A DNA stretch of 64,000 nt, from positions 282,955 to 346,954 of the forward strand of contig JAEPMJ010000005.1 in NCBI GenBank assembly GCA_017644005.1, in the 5' to 3' direction. The notes beneath the pieces are model-generated. The model searched no databases and was not told the DNA's origin. It was given only the letters and a program-made list of their open reading frames with translations. Positions 1-8,632 of the stretch are shown piece by piece; position 1 is the first letter of the stretch; each line of letters opens with the position of its first letter. The position numbers and the translations under genes were made by a program. The stretch is from Rhizobiaceae bacterium. GTDB taxonomy: Bacteria; Pseudomonadota; Alphaproteobacteria; Rhizobiales; Rhizobiaceae.

Positions 1-45
1 GGCGATGTAGGTCACATATACAAAGCTCGTCTTGTCAGTGCTCAC
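1..45 (-). CDS. SRPBCC (AHSA1-like) domain protein, N-terminus only
   Basis: Only the first 15 or so codons are inside the window; the gene runs off the left edge. The peptide FVYVTYIA is the usual first beta strand of the AHSA1/SRPBCC proteins that are co-transcribed with ArsR regulators, which is the basis of the call. An AAGGAG ribosome site at 53-58 is 7 nt from a GTG at 45, so I prefer that start. An ATG at 51, which overlaps the arsR stop as ATGA, lies only one base from the ribosome site. Function of the binding pocket cannot be judged from this fragment. Confidence 0.7.
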   Translation of the reverse strand, partial: MSTDKTSFVYVTYIA

Positions 46-47
46 GG

Positions 48-362
48 TCATTCTCCTTCGAGTTCCGTTTTCAGATCGTGCAGCAGGCTGAGCCGCTGCC
101 GCTCGAACTTGCGAACCCACCGCTCATAGACTTCGTGCAGTGGAACCGGGTTGATGAAATGCAGTTTTTCGCGCCCGCGCCTGACAGTGCTCACCAGATT
201 GGCATCCTCCAGGATGCCGAGATGCTGGGTCGCCGACTGACGGGCCATATCGAGGTTTGCGCAGAGCTCACCCAGGGTCTGGCCGTTCTTCTCATACAGA
301 AGATCCAGCAGCTTCCTGCGAGTCGGATCCCCCAGCGCCTTGAAAACCCTGTCATCGTCCAT
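48..362 (-). CDS. ArsR-family winged-helix transcriptional regulator
   Basis: A 104-residue one-domain repressor. It begins with the family signature of a helix followed by DPTRRKLLDLL (residues 12-22), then a helix-turn-helix around residues 32-55 (LCANLDMARQSATQHLGILE) and a basic beta wing (VRRGREKLHF). No paired metal-binding cysteines are seen in the recognition helix, so it is more like the non-metal group paired with SRPBCC partners than a true arsenic sensor. It is the first gene of a two-gene minus-strand operon with the SRPBCC gene. A perfect palindrome 25 bp upstream (387-406) is a likely autoregulatory operator. The ligand is unknown. Confidence 0.9.
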   Translation of the reverse strand: MDDDRVFKALGDPTRRKLLDLLYEKNGQTLGELCANLDMARQSATQHLGILEDANLVSTVRRGREKLHFINPVPLHEVYERWVRKFERQRLSLLHDLKTELEGE

Positions 363-386
363 CGCTATCTCTCATGAGATGATAAT

Positions 387-406
387 ATGCAGGTAAATAC
401 CTGCAT
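387..406. promoter_or_regulatory. Palindromic operator between arsR and ccmC
   Basis: Perfect inverted repeat ATGCAGGTA-AA-TACCTGCAT with 9-bp arms. It lies upstream of the arsR start in the only gap between arsR and the divergent ccmC. ArsR dimers bind such 12-2-12-like palindromes, so autoregulation is the simplest reading. The site is about 98 bp from ccmC, so an effect on ccmC is possible but not shown. Confidence 0.65.
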
Positions 407-503
407 GTCAACGGTGCTTGAGAGATTGCCCGCGACACTGTTCCTCACGCTCCTTTGATCTCGGTCAATTGCACGCCATGTTTGGCCGGTCTATTTGAGA
501 CCC

Positions 504-1268
504 ATGAGCGATGCGACAACGCTGCCCCGCAGGATTGCCGATCTTGCAAACCCGACCCGCTTCATTGCGCTTGCCGACCGGCTGGTGCCGTGGATGGCCG
601 GGCTGGCGGCGGCCGTGCTCGCGGCCGGGCTTTGGATGGGACTCAATGCGCCGGAGGATTACCAGCAGGGCATCACCGTGCGGATCATGTATCTGCATGT
701 GCCGTTCGCCTGGCTGGCGATGTTCATCTACATGGTAATGGCTTCCGCTGCGGTGGGTACGCTGGTCTGGCGGCACCCGCTTGCCGATGTTTCGCTGAAA
801 GCGGCCGCTCCCATCGGAGCGGTGTTTACCGCGCTTGCACTGTTTACAGGTTCGGTCTGGGGCAAGCCGATGTGGGGCACCTGGTGGGTCTGGGACGGGC
901 GGCTGACCTCCGTCTTCGTGCTCTTTCTCATGTATCTCGGGCTCATTGCGCTGACCCGGGCGCTGGATGACCCCTCGCGCTCGGCGCGGGCGGCGGCGGT
1001 GCTTACGCTCGTTGGCGTGATCAACATCCCTATCATCAAGTTCTCGGTCGAGTGGTGGAACACGCTGCACCAGCCGGCATCGGTGGTGCGGCTTGACGGG
1101 CCGACGATCCACCCGAGCCTGTTGTGGCCGCTGCTGATTTCCGCGCTTGGCTTCACGCTGCTTTATGCGACGCTTCACCTGATGGCGATGCGCACCGAAA
1201 TCTGGCGGCGGCGGGTGATTTCAATGCGGCGCATGGCGGCCCGCGGCGCGGAGACGGCCGCGCAATGA
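504..1268 (+). CDS. ccmC: Heme exporter protein CcmC
   Basis: Integral membrane subunit of cytochrome c maturation System I. It handles heme at the periplasmic face of the inner membrane and loads it on CcmE. The 254-residue protein has six hydrophobic segments and the diagnostic tryptophan-rich motif WGKPMWGTWWVWD (around residues 118-130) followed by RLTS. I use the ATG at 504 rather than a TTG three codons upstream because CcmC proteins begin close to this point and MSDAT is a normal start. The stop overlaps ccmD as ATGA, so ccmC-ccmD-ccmG is a translationally coupled operon. ccmA and ccmB, often directly upstream in relatives, are not adjacent here. Confidence 0.95.
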   Translation: MSDATTLPRRIADLANPTRFIALADRLVPWMAGLAAAVLAAGLWMGLNAPEDYQQGITVRIMYLHVPFAWLAMFIYMVMASAAVGTLVWRHPLADVSLKAAAPIGAVFTALALFTGSVWGKPMWGTWWVWDGRLTSVFVLFLMYLGLIALTRALDDPSRSARAAAVLTLVGVINIPIIKFSVEWWNTLHQPASVVRLDGPTIHPSLLWPLLISALGFTLLYATLHLMAMRTEIWRRRVISMRRMAARGAETAAQ

Positions 1269-1426
1269 CACATGTGTTTTTCGTTTCCATGGCCTACGGC
1301 GTTTCCGCGCTGGTGCTATGCGGGCTGGTCATGTGGATCATGATCGACCAGGCGGCGCGCAAGCGCGAACTGGCCGAGCTTGAACAACGTGGAATGAAAC
1401 GCCGCTCTGCAGGCAGCAAAGCATGA
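1265..1426 (+). CDS. ccmD: Heme exporter protein CcmD
   Basis: A 53-residue single-pass membrane protein: a short N-terminus, one transmembrane helix (about residues 10-28) and a basic cytoplasmic tail rich in Arg and Lys. This is the typical CcmD layout. In System I, CcmD sits with CcmABC and is needed to release holo-CcmE from CcmC. The start overlaps the ccmC stop (ATGA at 1265) and its own stop overlaps the ccmG start (ATGA at 1423). Sequence conservation in CcmD is low, so the call rests mainly on size, topology and position. Confidence 0.9.
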   Translation: MTHVFFVSMAYGVSALVLCGLVMWIMIDQAARKRELAELEQRGMKRRSAGSKA

Positions 1427-1995
1427 GCGCCGCAGGCGAAGCGGGAACCAAACCGCGCAGGGTCTGGGCGCTGCTGCCACTTGTGGTGTTTGTCGCGCTG
1501 GCGGGGATTTTCCTCGTTCAGCTTCTTTCCGGCCGCGATAACTCGACAATACCGTCCGCCCTCATCGGGCAGGCGGCGCCGCAGACCGTCTTGCCGCCGC
1601 TTGAAGGCAGCGGGCTGCCGGGCCTGGATCCGTCTTCGTTTTCGGGAAAGGTGACGCTGGTGAACATCTGGGCATCCTGGTGTGCGCCTTGCCGAGAGGA
1701 ACACCCGATGCTGATGCAGCTCGCGCAGGATGGCCGGTTCGACATTGTCGGACTGAACTACAAGGACAAGGCCGAAAACGCGCTGCGGTTCATCGGCAAT
1801 CTCGGCAATCCCTATGCCGCGATCGGCACCGACGAGGCTGGCCGCGCGGCTATCCAATGGGGCGTCTACGGCGTGCCGGAGACTTTCGTCGTCGGCCCGG
1901 ACGGCACCATCCGCTACAAGCATGTCGGGCCCGTCAACCGCCAAGCGCTTGAAAACGGCCTGATGCCGGCGATCGAGACTGCGTTGGAACAGTAG
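1423..1995 (+). CDS. ccmG: Thiol:disulfide interchange protein CcmG (DsbE)
   Basis: Membrane-anchored periplasmic thioredoxin-like protein of 190 residues that reduces the apocytochrome c heme-binding cysteines. One N-terminal transmembrane anchor (about residues 15-35) precedes the thioredoxin fold. The active site WCAPC (about residues 86-90) follows the strand VTLVNIWAS, and the cis-proline loop is GVPETF. These are the usual DsbE/CcmG signatures, including the acidic RE after WCAPC. Translational coupling to ccmD supports the role. Confidence 0.95.
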   Translation: MSAAGEAGTKPRRVWALLPLVVFVALAGIFLVQLLSGRDNSTIPSALIGQAAPQTVLPPLEGSGLPGLDPSSFSGKVTLVNIWASWCAPCREEHPMLMQLAQDGRFDIVGLNYKDKAENALRFIGNLGNPYAAIGTDEAGRAAIQWGVYGVPETFVVGPDGTIRYKHVGPVNRQALENGLMPAIETALEQ

Positions 1996-2046
1996 ACCGG
2001 GGATTGCCTTCCTTGACTGAGTCCATGTTGCGATGAAACATGGGCA

Positions 2047-3093
2047 ATGATCAGCGACACGCTCCTTGACTATTTCGAATATCAGGCAAAGGCGTGCGAC
2101 GGTCTGGGCTCACCCTTCACAGCGCGGCTGTGCCGGTTGCTGCCGACGCTGCTGGACGACCGCACCGAGACCGGGCGGAGCGTCAAAGAATGGCCCGGCA
2201 ACTTCCGAGCCGACGCGCTGGCATTGAGACTGACCGGAGGGCTGCATGCGCTGGTTCTGGCCGGCGCGGACGATTCACTGAAGGCCGTCTATCCGCCATA
2301 CGAAGTCAGCGATGCCGGCCTTGCCACTGCGCTTGCCGCGGCGATCGAGCGGCATGACAGCTTTCTGCATGACTATCTCGACTCGGCGCCGCAGACCAAC
2401 GAGGTGGCGCGGGCGGGCATGCTGCTGCCGGGATTTCTGGCGATCGCGCGCGAAACCGGTCGACCGCTGGCCATTCGCGAGATCGGCTCAAGCGCGGGGC
2501 TGAACCTCGTGTTTGACCGGTTTCACTATGTCTATGGCGCTGCCACCTGGGGAGACGCAAACGCGCCTGTCGCACTGTCGCCCGAGGTGCGGGGAGTGGA
2601 TCCGGTGCCGCTTGAGGGCGATCTCAGGATCGCATCGCGCGCCGGCAGCGATATCTCGCCGGTCGACATAGCGGTGGAGGCCGAACGAAACCGGCTGCTC
2701 TCCTATGTATGGGCGGACCAGGCGCTTCGGTTCAGCCGCATCGAAGCCGCGATCCGGCTGGCGAAGGAAGAGCGGGTCGACGTGGCAAAGGCGGATGCCG
2801 CAGGGTTCGTGCGCACCGAGCTTGCCAACCGGCGCGACGGCGAGGCGTTTGTACTGTTTCATTCGATCATGTGGCAGTACATGCCGCAGCCATCCAAAGA
2901 TGCGATCCACTCGGCTCTTGATGAAGCCGGGCAGGGCGCGACACGCGAAGCGCCAGTGGCTCGGCTTCGCATGGAGCCGCTGGGTGACGCGCCGCATGCG
3001 ACGCTCAGCCTGACATTGTGGCCGGGCGGCGAAACGCGGCGGCTGGCGAAATGCGATTACCACGGGCGGTGGATCAAGTGGACCGGCGCGTAA
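2047..3093 (+). CDS. DUF2332 family protein
   Basis: A 348-residue soluble protein that matches the DUF2332 family as I know it: an N-terminal segment with FEYQAKAC, then LPTLLDDR, later REIGSSAGLNL (a glycine-rich turn resembling a Rossmann-type methyltransferase motif I) and a C-terminal FHSIMWQYMP. The family has no assigned function that I know of; a SAM-binding fold is inferred only from the GSSAGLNL motif. It starts 51 bp after ccmG and may be in the same transcript, but nothing in the protein suggests cytochrome maturation. No signal peptide or membrane segment is seen. Confidence 0.8.
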   Translation: MISDTLLDYFEYQAKACDGLGSPFTARLCRLLPTLLDDRTETGRSVKEWPGNFRADALALRLTGGLHALVLAGADDSLKAVYPPYEVSDAGLATALAAAIERHDSFLHDYLDSAPQTNEVARAGMLLPGFLAIARETGRPLAIREIGSSAGLNLVFDRFHYVYGAATWGDANAPVALSPEVRGVDPVPLEGDLRIASRAGSDISPVDIAVEAERNRLLSYVWADQALRFSRIEAAIRLAKEERVDVAKADAAGFVRTELANRRDGEAFVLFHSIMWQYMPQPSKDAIHSALDEAGQGATREAPVARLRMEPLGDAPHATLSLTLWPGGETRRLAKCDYHGRWIKWTGA

Positions 3094-3154
3094 CGGAAAG
3101 CGCGGGATACGTTTATCGCGCTCACCGCTCGGCTGTTGCCTCGCGTCCTCTCCC

Positions 3155-3256
3155 GTCCTTCGACGAGCTCAGGATGAGGTGGAGGAGGTTAAGCTGAGAG
3201 GCCGGCACTCTTCTCCGCAGCGGGGAGAAGGCGGCTGCCAAGCAGCCGGATGAGGG
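3155..3256. repeat. Rhizobial-type intergenic palindromic repeat
   Basis: The gap between the convergent DUF2332 and PPOX genes holds GTCCTTCGACGAGCTC-like sequence at 3155-3179. After it come two hairpins: CTTCTCC/GGAGAAG (arms 3210-3216 and 3224-3230) and CGGCTGC/GCAGCCG (arms 3232-3238 and 3242-3248), then GGATGAGGG. From general knowledge, this wording recurs many times in intergenic DNA of Mesorhizobium and relatives. It could also end transcription from either side. Copy number in this genome cannot be seen from one window. Confidence 0.6.
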
Positions 3257-3260
3257 CGTT

Positions 3261-3875
3261 TCACCACATGGTCTTGCGGTAACTCTCGTCGAGGCCCCGA
3301 TCGAGTTCTTCGACTGATTGGGCGAGCGCCAGCTGGTCGCGCAGGATGGCGCCCAGCGACGGCATGGCGGTGCGATCGGGCCAGCTGTCGGAGCTCCATA
3401 ATTCGGAGCGCATGAAGGCCTTGGCGCAGTGCATGTAGACCGCTTTCACCTTGACGACGAGCACCGTAGCCGGCTCGCGGCCGTCGACAGCCAGCTGGGC
3501 GCGCAGACCGGCGTCGGCGGTGATACGGCCCTCGCCGTTGATACGCAGCGTCTCGTTCATGCCCGGAATGAGAAACAGGAGGCCGACGGCCGGGTTGGCG
3601 ACAATGTTCTCCAGCGTGTCGAGGCGGTTGTTGCCCGGACGGTCGGGAATCGCAATGGTGACATCGTCGAGTACGGCAACGAAACCGGGCCTGTCACCCT
3701 TGGGCGTGACGTCAGCATTGCCCGCGCCGTCCTGTGAGCCAATCAGTACGAACGGGCTTTTGGCAAGAAAGTTGCGGGCATGCGCGTCGAGGAACGGCAA
3801 CTCCTTCTTTACCGCGCGATCATGCGCTGCCTTGTAATGTGCGCGAAGCTCGTCCTTCGACCTGATGAATTCCAC
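3261..3875 (-). CDS. Pyridoxamine 5'-phosphate oxidase (PPOX) family FMN-binding protein
   Basis: A 204-residue flavin-split-barrel protein of the group often named MSMEG_1061/DR2398-like. The region around residues 40-75 (SPFVLIGSQDGAGNADVTPKG, then PGFV) and DRPGNNRLDTLENIVANP (about 80-97) is the family FMN/phosphate-binding part, followed by LLFLIPGMNETLRINGEG. The C-terminal part has the CAKAFMRSELW motif seen in this subgroup. The substrate is unknown; it is not PdxH, which is longer and has other conserved residues. It lies 4 bp after ispZ on the same strand. Confidence 0.88.
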   Translation of the reverse strand: MEFIRSKDELRAHYKAAHDRAVKKELPFLDAHARNFLAKSPFVLIGSQDGAGNADVTPKGDRPGFVAVLDDVTIAIPDRPGNNRLDTLENIVANPAVGLLFLIPGMNETLRINGEGRITADAGLRAQLAVDGREPATVLVVKVKAVYMHCAKAFMRSELWSSDSWPDRTAMPSLGAILRDQLALAQSVEELDRGLDESYRKTMW

Positions 3876-3879
3876 GGCG

Positions 3880-4536
3880 CTACTCCCCGGCTTCGGCAGC
3901 CTTGTCCTCGAGCGAATGCTTCATGATAAGCGGCATTTGCGAGACGGTGAACAGGAAGGTGATGGGCATGATGCCCCATACCTTGAAGGCGACCCAGAAG
4001 TCGGTCGAGAAATTGCGCCACACCACCTCGTTGGCGATGGCGAGGAAAAAGAAAAAGAAACCCCAGCGCCAGGTGAGCTTGGCCCAGCCCTGCGCATCAA
4101 GCTTGAAGGCGGAATCGAAGACGTAGCCCAACAGCGATTTCCCGAAGGCCAGACCGCCGAGCAACACCGCACCGAAGAGCGTGTTCACGATGGTCGGCTT
4201 CATCTTGATGAAGGTTTCGTCCTGCAGCCAGAGAGTGAGCGCACCAAACACGAAGACGATGACGCCGGATACCAACGGCATGATCGGGATGGTGCGCGTC
4301 AGCAGCCACGACACGATGAGCGAAACGGCGACGGCGGCCATGAAGAGCGCGGTGGCGACAAAGAGCGGGCCGCCGAGGTCGGCAAGAATCGGCCACAGGC
4401 TGACCAGCCACTCGCCGCGCGCATTGGCGAAGAAGAAGACGAGCAGCGGCCCGATTTCGAAAGCAAGCTTCAGCCCGGGGCTGATGTGCTTGCGCTTCGG
4501 GTCGGCGGGGTCGCGTTCGAGAATAGGGTCGTTCAT
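3880..4536 (-). CDS. ispZ: Septation protein A / inner membrane-spanning protein YciB
   Basis: A 218-residue polytopic inner-membrane protein with five to six hydrophobic segments. Typical IspZ/YciB pieces are [15 protein letters not shown] near the start, [13 protein letters not shown] in the middle, and the C-terminal [20 protein letters not shown] with [10 protein letters not shown]. The family is linked to cell envelope and division in enterobacteria, with no enzyme activity established. Its start overlaps the ftsY stop by 4 bp, so it is the last gene of the dapF-mtaB-ftsY-ispZ run, an arrangement common in Hyphomicrobiales. Confidence 0.93.
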   Translation of the reverse strand: MNDPILERDPADPKRKHISPGLKLAFEIGPLLVFFFANARGEWLVSLWPILADLGGPLFVATALFMAAVAVSLIVSWLLTRTIPIMPLVSGVIVFVFGALTLWLQDETFIKMKPTIVNTLFGAVLLGGLAFGKSLLGYVFDSAFKLDAQGWAKLTWRWGFFFFFLAIANEVVWRNFSTDFWVAFKVWGIMPITFLFTVSQMPLIMKHSLEDKAAEAGE

Positions 4537-6176
4537 GCTGCTTCCGTTCCTGCAATCGCGGCGGCGAAATCGCTCGCCGAGAAGGGTTCGAGATCGTCGA
4601 CCTGCTCGCCGACGCCGATGAAATAGACCGGCAATTTATGCTTCGCGGCGATGGCGACAAGAATGCCGCCGCGCGCCGTGCCGTCGAGCTTGGTCATCAC
4701 GAGGCCGTTGACACCGGCGACATTGCGGAAGATTTCGACCTGATTGAGGGCGTTCTGGCCGGTGGTTGCGTCAACCGTTTGAAGCACGGTGTGCGGGGCT
4801 TCGGGATCGTGCTTGCCGAGCACGCGGACGATCTTTTCAAGCTCCGCCATCAGTTCTGCCTTGTTCTGCAGGCGGCCGGCCGTGTCGATGATCAGTACGT
4901 CGGAACCGGCTTCCCTGGCCTGCTCGTAGGCATCCCAGGCAAGACCGGCGGCATCCGCGCCGAGCTTCGAGGCGACGACAGGCGAGCCGGTGCGCTCGCC
5001 CCAGATCCTGAGCTGTTCGATCGCCGCGGCGCGGAAGGTGTCGCCGGCGGCAAGCGTGACCGACAGGCCGCCTCCGACCAGCTTGGCTGCGAGCTTGCCG
5101 ATCGTGGTTGTCTTGCCGGTGCCGTTGACGCCAACCACCAGAATGACATGCGGCTTGTGCGAAAGGTCGAGCTCCAGCGCCTGTGCGACCGGCGAAAGAA
5201 CCTTCTCGATTTCACTCGCCATGATGCCGCGCACCTCGGCGTCGGAGACGTCGCGGCCATAGCGGCTGGCTGACAGCGTGTCGGCTATGCGCATCGCGGT
5301 TTCGGCACCGAGGTCGGCGCGGATCAGCACATCCTCCAGATCCTGAAGCGTGTCTTCGTCGAGCTTGCGCTTTGTGAAGACGCCGGAGATGGACGATGAC
5401 AGCTCCTTCGACGAGCGCGACAGGCCGGAGCGCAGGCGCTGCAGCCAGGAGGTCTTCGGCTGTTCGGGTTCCGGCGCCGCCTCAGCATCCGCCGCGCGTT
5501 CCACGGATTCCGATACCGTGACTTTGGCGGGTTTCTCTCCTTCGCCCTTGCGGGGAGAAGCGCTGTCCTTCGATGGGGCGGCTTGCGGTTCGGGGAGCTC
5601 GGACCGCAGAGGGTCGGACGCCGCGTTTTCAGGCGCCACATTATCTGCGGCACCGGTTGCTTCATCTTCGCCGTCGGAAGGCGGGGCGGAAGGTGGCGCC
5701 GGCGGAATCTCGGGCTCGGGCGGTGCTGGCCGCGGCTCCGGCTCGGGCGGCGCAGCGGGTGTTTCGGCCGGCTGGGGCACCTCGACAGGCTGAGGCGCGG
5801 GCACCTCGGCGGGTGCAGGCTCGGGCGGTATTTCCGCCGGCTTGGGTGCGGGCGTCGGTTGAGCCCTGGCTTTGACGCGTTTCGCCCGCGGTGCCGACTT
5901 TGGTTCGGCAGGTTCGGGAGCAGGGACCTCCGGCTCCGGTGACGAAGGGCGTGGCTCCGGCTCGGGCGGCGCAGAGGGCGTTTCGGCCGGCTGAGGCACC
6001 TCGACAGGCTGAGGCGAGGGCACCTCGGCGGGTGCAGGCGCGGGCGGTATTTCCGCCGGGTTCGGGGACGGCTCGGGCGGCGCGGGAATGGTCTGCTGCG
6101 TCTCCGCTTCCGCGGGAATTTCCTCGACCTCCTTCTTGCCGAAGGAGAAGATCTTTTTGATGAATCCGAATGCCAT
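4533..6176 (-). CDS. ftsY: Signal recognition particle receptor FtsY
   Basis: SRP GTPase that docks ribosome-SRP complexes at the membrane. The C-terminal NG domain runs from about residue 245 to the end: helical N domain ([10 protein letters not shown] onward), P-loop [19 protein letters not shown] (G3) and [10 protein letters not shown] (G4/G5). It starts with [13 protein letters not shown], an amphipathic membrane-binding start. Between lies an unusually long Pro/Glu/Ala linker (about residues 30-240) with two near-identical 46-residue units at P40-P85 and P113-P158 (DNA 5922-6059 and 5703-5840). Residues 206-214 (ASPRKGEGE) look like a translated palindromic repeat element. Length is 547 residues, longer than many FtsY because of this acidic linker. 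Confidence 0.97.
   Translation of the reverse strand: MAFGFIKKIFSFGKKEVEEIPAEAETQQTIPAPPEPSPNPAEIPPAPAPAEVPSPQPVEVPQPAETPSAPPEPEPRPSSPEPEVPAPEPAEPKSAPRAKRVKARAQPTPAPKPAEIPPEPAPAEVPAPQPVEVPQPAETPAAPPEPEPRPAPPEPEIPPAPPSAPPSDGEDEATGAADNVAPENAASDPLRSELPEPQAAPSKDSASPRKGEGEKPAKVTVSESVERAADAEAAPEPEQPKTSWLQRLRSGLSRSSKELSSSISGVFTKRKLDEDTLQDLEDVLIRADLGAETAMRIADTLSASRYGRDVSDAEVRGIMASEIEKVLSPVAQALELDLSHKPHVILVVGVNGTGKTTTIGKLAAKLVGGGLSVTLAAGDTFRAAAIEQLRIWGERTGSPVVASKLGADAAGLAWDAYEQAREAGSDVLIIDTAGRLQNKAELMAELEKIVRVLGKHDPEAPHTVLQTVDATTGQNALNQVEIFRNVAGVNGLVMTKLDGTARGGILVAIAAKHKLPVYFIGVGEQVDDLEPFSASDFAAAIAGTEAA
5703..6059 (-). repeat. Duplicated 138-bp unit inside the ftsY linker
   Basis: Two copies of a 138-bp segment (5922-6059 and 5703-5840), 219 bp apart in phase, encode almost the same 46-residue Pro-rich sequence: [25 protein letters not shown], then PPEPEPRP. 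The copies differ by only a few residues (for example S/A changes), which points to a recent in-frame duplication. Such a tract can expand or shrink by recombination without breaking the frame. Confidence 0.85.
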
Positions 6177-6184
6177 CAGGGAGC

Positions 6185-7468
6185 TCAGGCGGCTGCGATT
6201 GTCTGGGTGGCGGCAATCAGGCGTTCGCCATCATGGCCGGTGATACGGGTTTCGACGATCTCGCCGGGCTGGCCCCGGTCGACCGCCGCGAGCGTGAAAT
6301 CCTCCGTACGGCCGAGCCCTTCGCGCTCGACCAGGACACGCTGGCTTGTACCGGCAAGTGCAGTCAGGTGGCGGGTGTGGGCCGCGTTTCCGGCGGCACG
6401 CAGCCGCGCGGCGCGCTCTTTGACTATGCCGCGATCAACCTGCGGCATTCGGGCGGCCGGCGTGCCTTCGCGTGGTGAGAACGGGAAAACGTGAAGGTGG
6501 GTCAGACCGCATTCGTCAATGATACGCAGCGAATTTTCGAACATCGCGTCGGTCTCGGTCGGGAAACCGGCGATTATGTCGGCACCGAAGACGATGTCCG
6601 GCCGCAACCTGCGGACATCCTCGCAGAAACGGATCGTGTCGTCGCGCAGATGGCGGCGCTTCATGCGCTTCAGGATCATGTCGTCGCCGGATTGCAGCGA
6701 CAGATGGAGATGCGGCATGAGGCGCGGTTCGGTGGCGATGACCTCCATCAGGTCGTCATCGGCCTCGATGGAATCGATGGAGGAGAGACGCAGGCGCGCC
6801 AGACCCGATACCTGCTTCAGGATCGTGCGAACCAGACGTCCGAGGCGTGGCGCGCCCGGCAGATCGGCGCCGTAGCTGGTGAGGTCGACGCCCGAAAGGA
6901 CGACCTCCGCATAGCCGTTGCCGGCCAGCCGAGCGATCTGGTCGACGACGGCACCCATGGGCACGGAGCGTGAATTGCCGCGTCCATAAGGGATGATGCA
7001 GAAGGTGCAGCGGTGGTCGCAGCCGTTCTGCACCTGCACGAAAGCGCGGGCGCGCCCTTCGATCGCGTCGACCATGTGCGACGCTGTCTCGCGCACAGAC
7101 ATGATGTCGTTGACGCGGGCCTTTTCGTAATTGTTGACACCGAAGTCAGGCAGGGCGCGGTAGTTGTGCGCGGCGAGTTTTTCCTCGTTGCCCAGAACGA
7201 GGTCGACCTCGTCCATCGAAGCGAATGTGCCGGGTTCGGTCTGCGCCGCGCAACCGGTTACGACGATGCGTGCGTCCGGATGCTCGCGGCGTGCCTTGCG
7301 GATCGCCTGCCGCGCCTGGCGCACTGCCTCGCCTGTGACGGCGCAGGTGTTGACCACGATTGCGCCGCCCTTCAACTGACCCAGGCCCGCGGTTTCGGCC
7401 TCGCGGCGGATCACCTCGGACTCGTAGGTGTTGAGCCGGCAGCCGAATGTGACGACGTCGAGGGCCAT
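6185..7468 (-). CDS. mtaB: tRNA t6A37 methylthiotransferase MtaB
   Basis: Radical-SAM methylthiotransferase that converts t6A37 to ms2t6A37 in tRNAs. The N-terminal UPF0004 domain (residues 1-110) carries the first cluster cysteines (TFGCRLN, VNTCAVTGEA, TGCAAQ). The radical SAM motif CDHRCTFCIIPYGRG (about residues 150-164) binds the catalytic 4Fe-4S. A C-terminal TRAM-like segment ends the 427-residue protein. The open frame extends upstream into dapF, but the start MALDVVTFG at 7468 is the family start and forms a TGATG overlap with the dapF stop. Confidence 0.96.
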   Translation of the reverse strand: MALDVVTFGCRLNTYESEVIRREAETAGLGQLKGGAIVVNTCAVTGEAVRQARQAIRKARREHPDARIVVTGCAAQTEPGTFASMDEVDLVLGNEEKLAAHNYRALPDFGVNNYEKARVNDIMSVRETASHMVDAIEGRARAFVQVQNGCDHRCTFCIIPYGRGNSRSVPMGAVVDQIARLAGNGYAEVVLSGVDLTSYGADLPGAPRLGRLVRTILKQVSGLARLRLSSIDSIEADDDLMEVIATEPRLMPHLHLSLQSGDDMILKRMKRRHLRDDTIRFCEDVRRLRPDIVFGADIIAGFPTETDAMFENSLRIIDECGLTHLHVFPFSPREGTPAARMPQVDRGIVKERAARLRAAGNAAHTRHLTALAGTSQRVLVEREGLGRTEDFTLAAVDRGQPGEIVETRITGHDGERLIAATQTIAAA

Positions 7469-8349
7469 CAGGCTACATTCTCCGTGTCGCGTTCCCAGGC
7501 GCCGGTTGCGGGATCGAAGGTGCCGGAGAATTCCCATTCGGCCGGGCCGGTCATCATGACGTGGTCGTTGGCAAGCCATTCGATGCCGAGCGGGCCGCCA
7601 GGCACATTGACGGTGACCCTGCGGCCGGTACGGCGGGTGCGGGCTGCGCATACGGCAGCGGCACAGGCGGCCGAGCCGCAAGCCCTGGTGAGGCCGGCGC
7701 CGCGCTCCCAGGTGCGGATCGCGAGTTCCGTATCGGACACCACATTGGCGATCGTGATGTTGGCGCGCTCGGGGAAAAGCGGGTGGTATTCGAGCATCGG
7801 GCCGAGGCGCTCCAGATCGTAGGACCACACGTCCTCATCAACCCAGAACACCGCATGCGGATTGCCCATCGAGGCGACCGAGGGCGAATGCAGCACAGGC
7901 GCATCGATCGGGCCGACCTGCAGTTCGATCATGCGGGTGTCGCGAAACTCCTCCGACAGCGGTATTTCCTGCCAGCCGAAGCGCGGCTTGCCCATGTCGA
8001 CCGAGATCAGCCCGTCGCCATGTTCTTCGGCGCTGAGGATGCCGGCAACGGTTTCGAAGGTAAAGGCGGTGCGGCCGGTTTCAGCAGACAATGCCTGCAC
8101 CACGCAGCGCATGCCGTTGCCGCAAGCCTGCGCCATCGAACCGTCGGAATTCAGGATCTCGACGTAATTTTCGGTGCCGGGCGTGCGGGGATCGTGGATC
8201 GCCATGATCTGGTCGAAGCGGGTTGTCGGATCGGCATTGAGCGCCACCGCGGCAGCCGGCGCCACGCGGTCTCTACGACCGCGCATGTCGGCAACGATGA
8301 TCTCGTTGCCGAGGCCGTTCATTTTGGCAAACTGCGCGCGCTGGCTCAT
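7468..8349 (-). CDS. dapF: Diaminopimelate epimerase
   Basis: Cytoplasmic epimerase converting LL-DAP to meso-DAP for lysine and peptidoglycan synthesis. The 293-residue protein shows the substrate loop [10 protein letters not shown] at the N-terminus and both catalytic cysteines: the ACGNGMRC motif (about residues 77-84) and ACGSAACAA (about residues 223-231). No cofactor site is expected, as the family uses a two-cysteine mechanism. First gene of the dapF-mtaB-ftsY-ispZ operon; its stop overlaps mtaB by one base. Confidence 0.97.
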   Translation of the reverse strand: MSQRAQFAKMNGLGNEIIVADMRGRRDRVAPAAAVALNADPTTRFDQIMAIHDPRTPGTENYVEILNSDGSMAQACGNGMRCVVQALSAETGRTAFTFETVAGILSAEEHGDGLISVDMGKPRFGWQEIPLSEEFRDTRMIELQVGPIDAPVLHSPSVASMGNPHAVFWVDEDVWSYDLERLGPMLEYHPLFPERANITIANVVSDTELAIRTWERGAGLTRACGSAACAAAVCAARTRRTGRRVTVNVPGGPLGIEWLANDHVMMTGPAEWEFSGTFDPATGAWERDTENVA

Positions 8350-8410
8350 GCGGCGCTATATGGCCGAAACGACCCGCAATTACCAGTGTTGGCGGCTGGC
8401 TCGTGGGCGA

Positions 8411-8572
8411 TCAGGCGATGGCGAATACGCCCAGCAGCATGAGCAGGAACAGGATCAGCACGATGCCGATAAGGAGTTTGGCGCCGGTCAGCGCCGCGCC
8501 CGAGATCGAATTGAAGCCGAGCAGGCCGGCAACGGCGGCGACGACGAGGAGGATCAGGATCCATTTGATCAT
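8411..8572 (-). CDS. DUF1328 family small membrane protein
   Basis: A 53-residue protein found by translating the minus strand between dapF and the metallo-hydrolase: MIKWILILLVVAAVAGLLGF, then SISGAALTGAKLL and a second hydrophobic helix ending in FAIA. Two transmembrane helices joined by a short SGAA turn are the hallmark of DUF1328 (YtjA-type) proteins. An AGGA ribosome site lies about 8 nt upstream of the ATG at 8572. The family is widespread and functionally uncharacterised. The gene is easily missed because of its size. Confidence 0.88.
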   Translation of the reverse strand: MIKWILILLVVAAVAGLLGFNSISGAALTGAKLLIGIVLILFLLMLLGVFAIA

Positions 8573-8632
8573 GACAATAGTCCTTTCTTCTGTTGTGCCC
8601 TCTGCCCGAAATCAAGCGCCTTCGACTCCCGG

